From contig NZ_JACHCN010000016.1 in assembly GCF_014205795.1 (NCBI RefSeq), positions 39,474 through 103,473 on the forward strand: a stretch of DNA of 64,000 nt. Direction: 5' to 3'. The position numbers were made by a program, and so were the translations under genes. This DNA comes from Rhodanobacter sp. MP7CTX1 (lineage in GTDB: Bacteria; Pseudomonadota; Gammaproteobacteria; Xanthomonadales; Rhodanobacteraceae). The notes below the pieces were generated by a model. The model saw only the letters and a list, made by a program, of their open reading frames with translations, was not told the DNA's origin and ran no database searches. This document shows positions 16,653 through 24,683 of this stretch, piece after piece (the stretch's first letter is position 1; each line of letters opens with the position of its first letter).

Positions 16653-17078
16653 GTGACCATCATGATTATTCAGGGGCCTCACGCAACCGCCAGATCTCTC
16701 AGCGCTGAACTTCTGAGTCATCTGCAGCAATTGGCGCGTGCGGCAGGTCGCACATTGGAGATGTGTACCTGCGGCGGCTTGCGTGAGTTCGTCGCACGCG
16801 TGCGCGCCGGGCGGTCGCAAGCCGTAGAGTTCATGCTGCTCGACCCAGGGGAACTTGCACAGCAGGTACAGGCGCATCCAGAGGCTGGCCTCGGCGATGC
16901 CCTCGATGAGCTGGCCACGCCCTATATCGAAGTCCACGACGACAGTGACGGCGCGCTGGAATCCAGGGACTGCTCGCACAGCGCCCCCCAGGCCACCATC
17001 ATCTTCAATGGCGACCTGGCCGTCAGTTACAAGATCGCTCTGGGCATCGCGCTCAGGCAATTGAGCAGCTCACCGTAG
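16653..17078 (+). CDS. Type II dehydroquinase (AroQ)-fold protein, probable pseudoenzyme
   Basis: The 141 residues follow the AroQ pattern along their length: a first strand I-M-I-I-Q-G-P in place of I-L-V-L-N-G-P-N; D-P-G in place of N-P-G; A-L-D-E-L-A-T-P-Y-I-E-V-H95 in place of the A-L-..-P-x-I-E-V-H segment; and a last helix G-D-L-A-V-S-Y-K-I-A-L. The flexible loop with catalytic Arg and Tyr (L-G-x-R-E-P-x-x-Y-G) is absent, so normal dehydratase activity is unlikely. The true start may be this GTG or the ATG at 16662. It stands alone between a cyclophilin gene and a TetR unit. The match is by eye. Confidence 0.6.
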   Translation: MTIMIIQGPHATARSLSAELLSHLQQLARAAGRTLEMCTCGGLREFVARVRAGRSQAVEFMLLDPGELAQQVQAHPEAGLGDALDELATPYIEVHDDSDGALESRDCSHSAPQATIIFNGDLAVSYKIALGIALRQLSSSP

Positions 17079-17157
17079 ATGCCGCTCTACGCACGTATGG
17101 AGCTCGACCAACGGGGGAGGTCGGCAGGCGCCGTGCTATCGGGGTTCATGGGGTCAC

Positions 17158-17196
17158 TTGCATCGCTTGGGATTTGTAATATGATGATGATCATAT
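17158..17196 (+). promoter_or_regulatory. TetR promoter with palindromic operator over the -10 box
   Basis: A -35-like TTGCAT (17158-17163) and -10 TATGAT (17180-17185) are 16 bases apart. The -10 box lies inside a perfect inverted repeat, ATATGAT-GATG-ATCATAT (17179-17196). The gene starts 19 bases later. The layout suggests the TetR protein represses its own operon by covering the -10 box. Confidence 0.6.
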
Positions 17197-17214
17197 CAAC
17201 GCGGCGAGACGTCC

Positions 17215-17808
17215 ATGCGCTACGACACCGAGCACAAGCAAAAGACCCGCACCAAGGTGCTGCAGGCGGCCGCGAAAGCGATTCGCGCTGACGGTCCGCA
17301 TCGTGTCGCGGTAGCTGGCGTGATGGCCGATGCCGGGCTCACGCATGGCGGCTTCTACGCCCACTTCGCCTCCAAGGACGAACTGGTCGCCGCGGCGATC
17401 GAGCACATGTTCGATGAAACCCGCGCGCGCGCGCAGCACGAAATGGAAGGGCGCGGCCCCGCCGAAGGGTTGGTGGCGTATATCGATTTCTATCTCTCCA
17501 GGAAGCATCGCGATGCACGCGACAGCGGCTGCCCGATGGCTGCCCTGGCCTCGGACCTGCCGCGGCTGGATGAAGCGGTGCGCGAGCAGTTCGCTGACGG
17601 CGCAAGTCGACTTACCGCCACGCTGAGCGAAAAGCTCGCTGCGCTGGGTCACGTCAATGTCGACGCGGAAGCGCGCTCCATGGTCGCCGAGCTTATTGGT
17701 GCGCTTTCGCTGGCGCGCATCGAGCCTGATTCGAAACGCTCGGATGCCATCCTCTCCGCCTCACGCCATCAGCTGAAAGAGCGGCTGGGCCTGGAGGCAA
17801 GTGCGTGA
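17215..17808 (+). CDS. TetR/AcrR family transcriptional regulator
   Basis: Repressor-type regulator of 197 residues. The HTH is in residues 10-55, with V-A-V-A-G-V-M-A-D-A-G-L-T-H-G-G-F-Y-A-H-F as the recognition region; the G-L-T-H-G-G-F-Y-A-H-F form is typical of a TetR subgroup that often controls electrophile-responsive reductases. The ligand domain contains S-G-C-P-M-A-A-L, whose Cys is common in this subgroup. A palindrome covers its own promoter. Its stop overlaps the next gene (GTGA), so it is co-transcribed with the thioesterase and perhaps the SDR. Confidence 0.9.
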   Translation: MRYDTEHKQKTRTKVLQAAAKAIRADGPHRVAVAGVMADAGLTHGGFYAHFASKDELVAAAIEHMFDETRARAQHEMEGRGPAEGLVAYIDFYLSRKHRDARDSGCPMAALASDLPRLDEAVREQFADGASRLTATLSEKLAALGHVNVDAEARSMVAELIGALSLARIEPDSKRSDAILSASRHQLKERLGLEASA

Positions 17809-18254
17809 GCATGGTGACCGACATCGGTGCCGGCCTGAGCGGGCTGGAGCAATTACGCGCGTTCATCGCGTCGGGCCAGCGGCCGGGTATCGCTGATGCG
17901 CTCGACTTCGACCTGGTCGAGGTGGCCGACGGCCGTGCGGTGTTCGCCGGAGTGCCGGGGCCGCATGCGTATAACCCGATGGGCATCGTGCATGGCGGTT
18001 ACTTCGCCACGTTGCTCGATTCGGCCTGCGGCTGTGCCGTGCATTCGAAGCTGACTGCGCAACAAGCGTATACAACGCTGGAGTTGAAGATAGCCTTCCA
18101 CAAGACGGTGACGGCGCAGACCGGTCGCGTTCGCGCCGAAGGGGCTGTGATCACGATCGGTCGTCGCGTGGCATTTGCGGAAGCCAGGCTGATCGACGCC
18201 AGCGGCAATCTCTACGCGACAGCCACGTCTACGTTGCTGGTGATGGAGCGATGA
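17805..18254 (+). CDS. PaaI family thioesterase (hotdog fold)
   Basis: Hotdog-fold thioesterase of 149 residues. The active-site helix motif is N-P-M-G-I-V-H-G-G-Y-F-A-T-L-L-D-S-A, in which H-G-G and D are the usual PaaI elements. It probably hydrolyses acyl-CoA or aryl-CoA thioesters in the cytoplasm. The GTG start overlaps the TetR stop; an ATG at 17811 is an alternative. The 256 bases after it, up to the SDR, contain no gene, only a small hairpin around AGCAAGC...GCTTGCT near 18291. Confidence 0.87.
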   Translation: MSMVTDIGAGLSGLEQLRAFIASGQRPGIADALDFDLVEVADGRAVFAGVPGPHAYNPMGIVHGGYFATLLDSACGCAVHSKLTAQQAYTTLELKIAFHKTVTAQTGRVRAEGAVITIGRRVAFAEARLIDASGNLYATATSTLLVMER

Positions 18255-18510
18255 GCGCCGAAACGTTCCGTTTCGTCATCGCTTTCGCGCAGCAAGCCCG
18301 CAGCGCTTGCTCCTGTTGCGCCACGCATTGCTCGTCGCCGCGGTCACCGTGCGGCTGGAAGCAGCGAGAACGACTGAGGCACGACGCCAGGTATTCCCCG
18401 CAGCTTTCTTTTGAAAAGACTATGCCGGCGAATGTTGCATGACCCGGCGAAGAGCGATGGCGCTTCGCCAGGGCCCCCATACCCAGCCATCTCGACAGAG
18501 GTAACGAACG

Positions 18511-19218
18511 ATGAAGATCAAGGGCAGCACGGCACTCGTCACGGGTGCCAATCGTGGATTGGGGCTGGCTTATGCGAAGGCATTGCTGGCGGCTGGTGCA
18601 CGCAAGGTCTATGCGGGTGCACGCGACCCATCAACCGTTAAGCTGGCAGGTGTCGTGCCGCTGAAGCTCGATGTCACCAGCGCCGAAGACATTGCCGCAG
18701 CAGTGGCTGCATGCGGCGACGTTGACCTGGTGATCAACAACGCAGGGATCATCGGTACCGACGACTTGCTCGGCAGCAGCGGGGTGGAAGGACTGAGGTC
18801 GGTTCTGGAAACCAATCTGTACGGCGTATTCGCGGTGAGTCGCGCGTTTGCCCCGGTGCTGCGTGCCAATGGCGGTGGCGCACTGGTCAACATGCTCTCT
18901 GCCTTGAGTTGGGCCAGCCTGCCGACCACCGGTCCCTATTCGGTATCGAAGGCGGCCGCATGGTCGCTCACCAACGGCCTGCGCAATGAACTGCGCGAAC
19001 AGGGCACCCTCGTGGTTGGCGTACACGCCGGTTACATCGATACCGACATGGTGAAGGGCGTCGATGGCCCCAAGTCGCGTCCCGAGGACATCGCGCAGGC
19101 AGTGCTTACGGGCATCGAGGCCGGCGAGCAGGAAGTACTTGCTGATGACACCGCGCGGCACGTCAAGGCGGGTTTCGCGCAGCCGCAGTCGATGTATCTC
19201 GGCGCAAGGAATGCCTGA
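18511..19218 (+). CDS. Short-chain dehydrogenase/reductase
   Basis: SDR of 235 residues. The cofactor motif is T-G-A-N-R-G-L-G (residues 11-18), then V-Y-A-G-A-R-D, L-D-V-T, N-N-A-G and the catalytic set S-x-n-Y-S-V-S-K. The Arg after the second strand suggests NADP(H). It is a paralogue of the SDR at 39715-40416 by gene length and sequence pattern; both start M-K-I and share A-R-K-V-Y-A-G-A-R-D-P. It lies downstream of the TetR-thioesterase pair and may belong to the same regulon. The substrate is unknown. Confidence 0.88.
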   Translation: MKIKGSTALVTGANRGLGLAYAKALLAAGARKVYAGARDPSTVKLAGVVPLKLDVTSAEDIAAAVAACGDVDLVINNAGIIGTDDLLGSSGVEGLRSVLETNLYGVFAVSRAFAPVLRANGGGALVNMLSALSWASLPTTGPYSVSKAAAWSLTNGLRNELREQGTLVVGVHAGYIDTDMVKGVDGPKSRPEDIAQAVLTGIEAGEQEVLADDTARHVKAGFAQPQSMYLGARNA

Positions 19219-19392
19219 GGCGACGGACAGCCAGCTCTTCGAGGGAGGTCTTCATCAAGAACGCAGCGATGAAGACTGCCTCGAAACCTGGTCTCAGGTC
19301 ATCAGCGTTCGCCGAGGCCGCGACCACATTCAGGGGTAAGTCCTTTTCGAGAGGCTCTCAATCTGGGTCGCGGTGGGCGGTAGTTGACATTG

Positions 19393-19998
19393 CTATCGGA
19401 GCGCGACGACCCAGGCGACGACGTCCGTGGTCAGCGTATCCGAAGCTACGCCAAAGGCATTGACCGCGCTGACGACGGCCTTGTCGCTGGGCGCGGAGCG
19501 CGCCTCGAAGCTCCTTGTGGCGATGATTCGACGCGTGTGAACTTCGACGACCTGCGCGTCGTAGCGGATCACTACGATCGGTGCGCCGTTGATGTATTCC
19601 GTCTGAAAGGCCCGAAGCTGTCCGTCGAGTTCACGATCTGCACGTTCGTTCGCATCACCGTTGCTGACCAAGGCGAGGCGGGCATCCATCCGAAAAGCAT
19701 CGACTAGACGGTCGCGTACCAGCACCGCTGCATCGTCACTCCAGCGTGCGCCCTGATACACGGTAATTCGCGATGCATCAGGCATCACGGCAATGCGGTT
19801 GGAATCCAAATATCCCGTCGCTTTCGGTGTGTTGATCCGCAGCGACCAGGTGACCGGCGGCGACGCAGAGGGTGGCGCCCCGGTAGCGGCCGGCAGCACG
19901 TAAACATCCCGTGTCTCAGCTTTGGGCAGGATGGAACAGCTCGCTACCGCCGCAGCGAGCAGCACCGCGATGCCGACTCCGATGGCTCGACGAATCAT
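19393..19998 (-). CDS. PqiC-like ABC-transport auxiliary lipoprotein
   Basis: Last gene of the Mce operon, 201 residues. The lipobox V-A-S-C (Cys21) follows a signal peptide, so it should be a lipid-anchored envelope protein. The body matches the ABC_trans_aux/PqiC family: Y-V-L-P-A near the start, R-I-A-V-M-P near residue 68, A-R-W-S-D-D and L-V-D-A-F. In PqiABC, PqiC is the outer-membrane lipoprotein partner of the MCE protein. The stop of the mlaD-like gene overlaps its start by four bases. Confidence 0.85.
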   Translation of the reverse strand: MIRRAIGVGIAVLLAAAVASCSILPKAETRDVYVLPAATGAPPSASPPVTWSLRINTPKATGYLDSNRIAVMPDASRITVYQGARWSDDAAVLVRDRLVDAFRMDARLALVSNGDANERADRELDGQLRAFQTEYINGAPIVVIRYDAQVVEVHTRRIIATRSFEARSAPSDKAVVSAVNAFGVASDTLTTDVVAWVVALR

Positions 19999-20933
19999 GG
20001 CTTGAATTCCTTGGTTTGTTCGCGACCCAGGATGTAACGCGTGGGATTGTCGTTGATCTGACGCACGATTTTGTGCAGCGAGTTGATCGTCTCGTGAAGC
20101 TCATGAATCGTCGGTCCGAGCTCAACCAGACCCTGCGCACCACTATCGATGGCGTCTCGATTGGCTACAAGAATATGGTCCAGCGACTCGCTGGTTCTCT
20201 CCAGCGACGCCAGGGTCTCGCGAGCGCTGGCAAGTGTCTGTACCCCTGGGCCGGTCACCAGGCCGTTGGCGTTGTCGATCAGCACCCTGGTTGCCTTGAG
20301 CGTGTCGTTGGCTTGTTTGCTGGCCAGGGCAAGTTGACTCAGCATCGCGTGGATATCTGCGCGATCATCGGACACCGTGCTGGTTATCTTGTCGATATGG
20401 TCGAGCGTTCGCCCGATGCGGGCCGTGTTCTCCGGCGATAGGAGGGCACTGGCGCGCACCACCGCCAGGTTGATGTTGGTGACAAGATCCTCGCCATTGC
20501 TCAGTAGTTTGGCCAGCGGCGACGGGTCCGCGATGATGCGCGGTACCGAGCCGTCTGTTGTTTCGAGAGGTTGGCTTGGCGGCGCTCCACCGCTGAGCTG
20601 GATGACGGCAACACCCGTGATACCCGTCAACGCGAGCTTTGCACGCGTATTGGTTCGCACGGGCACATCACCGCCAACACGAATTCGCGCGATGACTCGG
20701 CGTGGATCGGTGGGATCGAGTTGAATGCGATAAATCGTACCGACCTTGATGCCGTTGTATTCGACGGCACCGCCTCTGCCCAGGCCGGTCACCGCCTCGT
20801 TGAAAATGATGTCGAATTCGTGGAACTGACGCTCGGCGCTCGACCGTGCGAGCCAAACGGCAAACAAAAGGCCAGCGCTCACGATGAGCACAGTGAAAAT
20901 TCCGATAAGCACATGGTGCGCGCGAGTTTCCAT
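19995..20933 (-). CDS. MlaD/MCE family substrate-binding protein
   Basis: Single-pass protein of 312 residues. An N-terminal membrane helix (about residues 8-28) is followed by one MCE domain: F-N-E-A-V-T-G-L-G-R-G-G-A-V-E-Y-N-G-I-K-V-G near residues 45-65, ending with L-T-G-I-T-G-V-A-V-I-Q-L. The remaining 200 residues are mostly helical with T-L-D-H-I-D and L-H-E-T-I-N segments. MCE domains form hexameric rings that carry lipids across the periplasm. The long helical tail is what lengthens MCE proteins such as those in YebT- or LetB-type neighbours. Function in lipid transport is inferred from the operon. Confidence 0.88.
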   Translation of the reverse strand: METRAHHVLIGIFTVLIVSAGLLFAVWLARSSAERQFHEFDIIFNEAVTGLGRGGAVEYNGIKVGTIYRIQLDPTDPRRVIARIRVGGDVPVRTNTRAKLALTGITGVAVIQLSGGAPPSQPLETTDGSVPRIIADPSPLAKLLSNGEDLVTNINLAVVRASALLSPENTARIGRTLDHIDKITSTVSDDRADIHAMLSQLALASKQANDTLKATRVLIDNANGLVTGPGVQTLASARETLASLERTSESLDHILVANRDAIDSGAQGLVELGPTIHELHETINSLHKIVRQINDNPTRYILGREQTKEFKP

Positions 20934-20935
20934 AG

Positions 20936-21742
20936 TCAGTCTCCGCGGGCTTCAATAGATGGGGCGGTGCGCTGCTCGGATTGAGCTGCTCGGCCACGAG
21001 GGCCGTGGAAATATTCGTTTACCCACGGGTCGTCTGCAGCAGCGACTTGCGCAAGCGTTCCCGCCACCAAAACCCGCTGGTGTGCCAGAACCGCCACGCG
21101 ATCACAGACTGTGTACAAGGTATCCAGGTCGTGCGTGACGAGAAAAACGGTAATGCCGAGCGCGTTGCGCAAGGTCAGCAGCAGTTGGTCAAACGCTGAC
21201 GCACTGATCGGATCAAGACCCGCCGTGGGCTCATCGAGGAACAGTACTTCGGGGTCCAGCGCCAGTGCGCGTGCCAGCGCAGCACGTTTGGTCATGCCAC
21301 CGGAAAGTTGTGACGGATATTTCGCGCCAGTAGCAGCGGGCAAGCCGACCAACGCGAGTTTGACGGCCGCCAGATGCGTCGCGTTCGCGCGCGACATTCC
21401 GGTGTCCTCGATGAGCGGCATCGCGATATTTTCAAAAACGGTCAACGAGGAGAACAACGCGCCGTCCTGAAAAAGTACCCCGAAGCGTCGCTCGATAGCC
21501 GAACGCGCGTCCTCCGACAGGGCGAGCAAGTCCTGCGAGAAAACCCGGACGGACCCTGCATTCGGACGACGTAAACCAACGATGGATTGCAGCAGGACGG
21601 ACTTGCCCGTACCCGAGCCACCCACCACGCCGAGGATCTCGCCCGGATAGATATCGAGGTCAAGATGATCATGGACAATCTGTTCGCCAAAGCGATTGAC
21701 CAGGCCGCGCACCTCGATGATTGGTTTGGCGTCCATCACCAT
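20936..21742 (-). CDS. ABC transporter ATP-binding protein (MlaF-like)
   Basis: ATPase subunit, 268 residues. Walker A is G-G-S-G-T-G-K-S near residue 38; the signature is L-S-G-G-M-T-K-R, and Walker B is E-V-L-F-L-D-E-P-T-A-G-L-D-P. The methionine in S-G-G-M is characteristic of the MlaF group. It pairs with the adjacent MlaE-like permease, whose stop overlaps its start by 7 bases; the MCE gene begins 2 bases after its stop. It energises lipid movement between inner membrane and periplasm. Confidence 0.92.
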   Translation of the reverse strand: MVMDAKPIIEVRGLVNRFGEQIVHDHLDLDIYPGEILGVVGGSGTGKSVLLQSIVGLRRPNAGSVRVFSQDLLALSEDARSAIERRFGVLFQDGALFSSLTVFENIAMPLIEDTGMSRANATHLAAVKLALVGLPAATGAKYPSQLSGGMTKRAALARALALDPEVLFLDEPTAGLDPISASAFDQLLLTLRNALGITVFLVTHDLDTLYTVCDRVAVLAHQRVLVAGTLAQVAAADDPWVNEYFHGPRGRAAQSEQRTAPSIEARGD

Positions 21743-22908
21743 CCCATCTGCATATAGAAAATGGCGGCTATCGCATCGACCAGGATCACAACGAAGATCG
21801 ACTGCACAACAGACGAAGTGGTGTGCTCACCCACCGATTGCGCGCTACCTGAAACCTTGAAGCCCTCCATGCATCCGATCGTTCCAATGAGGAACGCAAA
21901 GAACGGCGCCTTCGCGATCCCAATCAGAAATTGCGAGACCTTGATGTCGGCCTTGAAGATGGAAATGAACTGGACAGGTGAGGTGCCCAAAGTAAGCTGG
22001 CAAACCAGGGCGCCGCCGATAATGCCCGCCATCATCGCAATGAAGGTCAGCAGCGGCAGCGATATGAGCAAGGCGAGAACGCGCGGCATGACCAGCAGCT
22101 CCACGGGGTCGAGGCCCAAGGTTCGCAGGGCATCAATTTCTTCCCGCGCCTTCATGGAGCCGATTTGCGCGGCAAACGCGCTCGCGGTCCGGCCAGCCAG
22201 GAGGATGGCCGTGAGGATGACGCCGAACTCCCTGAGAAACGCGTAGGCAACGAGATCCACAGTAAAGATGGACGCGCCAAACCCCTTGAGGACGGACTCG
22301 CCGAGGAAGGCCACGACGGCGCCGACCATGAACGACAGCAGGGACAGGATGGGTACGGCGTCAAGCCCGATCTGTTCGACTTGCGCCACAAGCGAGGTCA
22401 CGCGCCAGTGGCGTGGCTGGAATGCAGTCCGGGCGAACGTCTCGAAAATAAGTCCGATGAAGCCCAGCAGCGTGGCAGTCTGCTTGACGAAGTCCTCAAC
22501 GGCGCAACCGATGCGCGCAAGCACGATGGGAATTACCGCGCGCTCACGCGGAGTGGGTGGTCTTGAGCAGTCGATCAGCGCCTTTCCAACCGCATCAAGA
22601 AGCGCGCGCCGCGTCGAGGGCATCGCTGACTGGGAGCTTAGGGACGCCAGGCGCGCCGGGCCGAACAGATCTGAAAGCAGGGAGGCGCCGGCCGTGTCGA
22701 GAGCGGCTATACCGGAGATATCAATCTGGGATCCGCTCATCACATCGGCGTTGATGCTCAGTATCTGCTCACGGATCGTGGCGTAGTGGGGAAGCGTCCA
22801 GTCACCGGTCGCTATCGCCACTGATTTGCCTTCGCGCGTCTCAAACCGAATAGAGCCGGTGCCTGCTGGTCTCGGCATCTGCATTCGATGTGGCGCAGTC
22901 GCATTCAT
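21736..22908 (-). CDS. MlaE family permease fused to an N-terminal STAS domain
   Basis: First gene of the operon, 390 residues. Residues 1-115 have the form of a STAS domain (I-D-I-S-G-I-A-A-L-D-T-A-G-A-S-L-L). From about residue 130 the MlaE permease follows: V-E-Q-I-G-L-D-A-V-P-I, then R-E-F-G-V-I-L-T-A-I-L-L-A-G-R-T-A-S-A-F and E-I-D-A-L-R-T-L-G. In E. coli the STAS subunit is the separate MlaB; here it is fused to MlaE, which is known in other bacteria. GGGAAA precedes the ATG. The 288 bases upstream hold no gene. Confidence 0.9.
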   Translation of the reverse strand: MNATAPHRMQMPRPAGTGSIRFETREGKSVAIATGDWTLPHYATIREQILSINADVMSGSQIDISGIAALDTAGASLLSDLFGPARLASLSSQSAMPSTRRALLDAVGKALIDCSRPPTPRERAVIPIVLARIGCAVEDFVKQTATLLGFIGLIFETFARTAFQPRHWRVTSLVAQVEQIGLDAVPILSLLSFMVGAVVAFLGESVLKGFGASIFTVDLVAYAFLREFGVILTAILLAGRTASAFAAQIGSMKAREEIDALRTLGLDPVELLVMPRVLALLISLPLLTFIAMMAGIIGGALVCQLTLGTSPVQFISIFKADIKVSQFLIGIAKAPFFAFLIGTIGCMEGFKVSGSAQSVGEHTTSSVVQSIFVVILVDAIAAIFYMQMGW

Positions 22909-23196
22909 TCGAATTTCCCAGGGGGATCCGTGACGCGTTTGTGCTCTACGTAATCAACTTGTCATTCGCAATGGGCGGCATGTAAGTCGACCGACAAATC
23001 GCGCTGGGGCCTCCGGGAAGCTACCGTCTTGGGTCAACGAAAGCGGCCACCGGTGTTCGATGTCTCTTAACGCGCCTGTTCGACTCCACTGGGATCATAC
23101 TTCTTGATGATAGCGCCGAGAGAATGTTCGACATAGGGTCCGTCCACCGCAGTAGTCCGAAACGCCATTCACACTAACCAGCCCAGGAGAGTCGCG

Positions 23197-23676
23197 ATGT
23201 CTTCATCTACCGAACAACGGCCGCCGCTTCCCCCGTTCACGCGTGAAACGGCCATTCTGAAGGTCCGTCTTGCCGAAGATGGTTGGAATTCCCGAGACCC
23301 GGCCAAGGTGGCGCTCGGCTATTCGTTGGACACCAAGTGGCGAAATCGCGCGGAGTTCGCGAACAACCGGGAAGAGGCGAAGGCGTTCCTCGAACGCAAA
23401 TGGAAAAAAGAGCTGGACTATCGCCTGATCAAGGAATTGTGGGCGTTCAATGACAACCGGATCGCCGTGCGTTTCGCCTATGAGTGGCACGACGATTCAG
23501 GGAACTGGTTCCGCTCCTATGGCAACGAGAACTGGGAGTTCGGCGAAGACGGCTTGATGAAGCATCGTCATGCAAGCATCAACGATATGCCGATCCAGGA
23601 ATCAGAACGTAAATATCACTGGCCCCTGGGCCGACGTCCAGATGACCACCCGGGCCTTAGTGAGCTTGGGTTGTAG
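23197..23676 (+). CDS. DUF1348 family protein (NTF2-like fold)
   Basis: Soluble protein of 159 residues matching the DUF1348 family almost entirely: [10 protein letters not shown] near residue 27, [23 protein letters not shown] and Y-E-W-H-D-D. It should adopt the cone-shaped NTF2 fold, but no biochemical role is established that I know of. AGGAGAG is a good ribosome binding site. The 170 bases after it, up to the TetR gene, show nothing I can identify. Confidence 0.88.
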   Translation: MSSSTEQRPPLPPFTRETAILKVRLAEDGWNSRDPAKVALGYSLDTKWRNRAEFANNREEAKAFLERKWKKELDYRLIKELWAFNDNRIAVRFAYEWHDDSGNWFRSYGNENWEFGEDGLMKHRHASINDMPIQESERKYHWPLGRRPDDHPGLSELGL

Positions 23677-23849
23677 GCAGGGTTACGATCCCAGGGCGCC
23701 GTCTTGCGCAGCCGCATGGCGCAAACCTGTCTGCCAAGGCATAGGGACTGCAGGACATCATCGCGACATATTTAATGGTCAGGGCCAGGCGTTCCGCGGC
23801 GTCCGCGTTTTTCGAGCGTCTCGCTGGCCCACAGAATCCTGGGGCACCT

Positions 23850-24479
23850 TCATCCTCCTTCAGACGCGGGTAACGATTCATCCGTAGGTCCGAACGATTT
23901 GCGGTCGGTGGATGCGAGCACGGCTTCGAATAGATCATCCATGCTCGTTCCTTTCGGTGCCGCAGCGAGTACTGGTTTGAGACGGCCGTCCAAAAGCAGC
24001 ATGGAGAAGCCGTGGATCAGGGACCAGCCGCCGATGATGTTGCCCAACTCTTCGACGGAGGGTGTGTCGGTGACGACACCGCGTGCCTGAGCCAGCAATC
24101 TATAGGCCTCCGCGCGCGCTGCGACAAACGATGGACGACTGATGTCCAGGCGGTCCGAGCGAAACATCAATTGGAAGAGGGCAGGGTTCGCTCCGGCAAA
24201 GGCGACGTAGGCGCGCGCGCCATCCCAGCGCTTGCGATGGGGCGATGCGTTGATCTCCTTCAGTTGCGCGGCGAATCGTGCAAATCCCACGGCTGCCAGC
24301 TCGGTCAGCAGGCCGGGCAGATCGCCGAAATGATGGGAGGGCGCTGCGTGCGACACACCGGCTTCGCGAGCAGCTGCGCGCAAGGTAAGTGCAGGCAGGC
24401 CGTCTCGCCGAATGATGGTTTCGGCGGCCGCAAGAAGGGCCTCCCGCAAGGCGCCATGGTGGTAGGGGGTCGTTTTCAT
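23850..24479 (-). CDS. TetR/AcrR family regulator with WHG-type C-terminal domain
   Basis: Regulator of 209 residues. The N-terminal HTH is T-L-R-A-A-A-R-E-A-G-V-S-H-A-A-P-S-H-H-F, and the ligand domain includes P-A-L-F-Q-L-M-F-R (residues 98-106) and G-G-W-S-L-I-H-G-F-S, which fits the TetR_C_33/WHG group. It is divergent from the AraC gene and separated from it by a region with a repeated ACACTGTAAAGAT element that could be its operator. The FAD monooxygenase downstream of AraC is a candidate target; this is inference. Confidence 0.9.
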   Translation of the reverse strand: MKTTPYHHGALREALLAAAETIIRRDGLPALTLRAAAREAGVSHAAPSHHFGDLPGLLTELAAVGFARFAAQLKEINASPHRKRWDGARAYVAFAGANPALFQLMFRSDRLDISRPSFVAARAEAYRLLAQARGVVTDTPSVEELGNIIGGWSLIHGFSMLLLDGRLKPVLAAAPKGTSMDDLFEAVLASTDRKSFGPTDESLPASEGG

Positions 24480-24492
24480 GGATTCAATCTTA

Positions 24493-24559
24493 ACACTGTA
24501 AAGATTTTACTTGACAAGGTCTTGCAGTCGAATTTAAGCTATCTAGACACTGTAAAGAT
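24493..24559. promoter_or_regulatory. Two direct ACACTGTAAAGAT repeats flanking a TTGACA promoter
   Basis: The same 13-mer occurs at 24493-24505 and 24547-24559, 54 bases apart. Between them lies TTGACA (24511-24516) and, 18 bases on, TAAGCT (24535-24540), a possible rightward promoter for the AraC gene. The core ACACTGTAAA resembles a half of known TetR-family operators. The left copy lies 14 bases from the start of the divergent TetR gene. The remaining sequence up to 24683 has no gene. Confidence 0.55.
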
Positions 24560-24683
24560 ATGAGGCCCGCGGCTGCTCATAACGCCGCGCCGCAGGCCAA
24601 CCCCACCGTCACCTCTAGTCAAAGGCGATACCCGACCAAGAGAGCGATCACCAGGCCACAGCAGCTCTGGTGGGAGACCCGAT

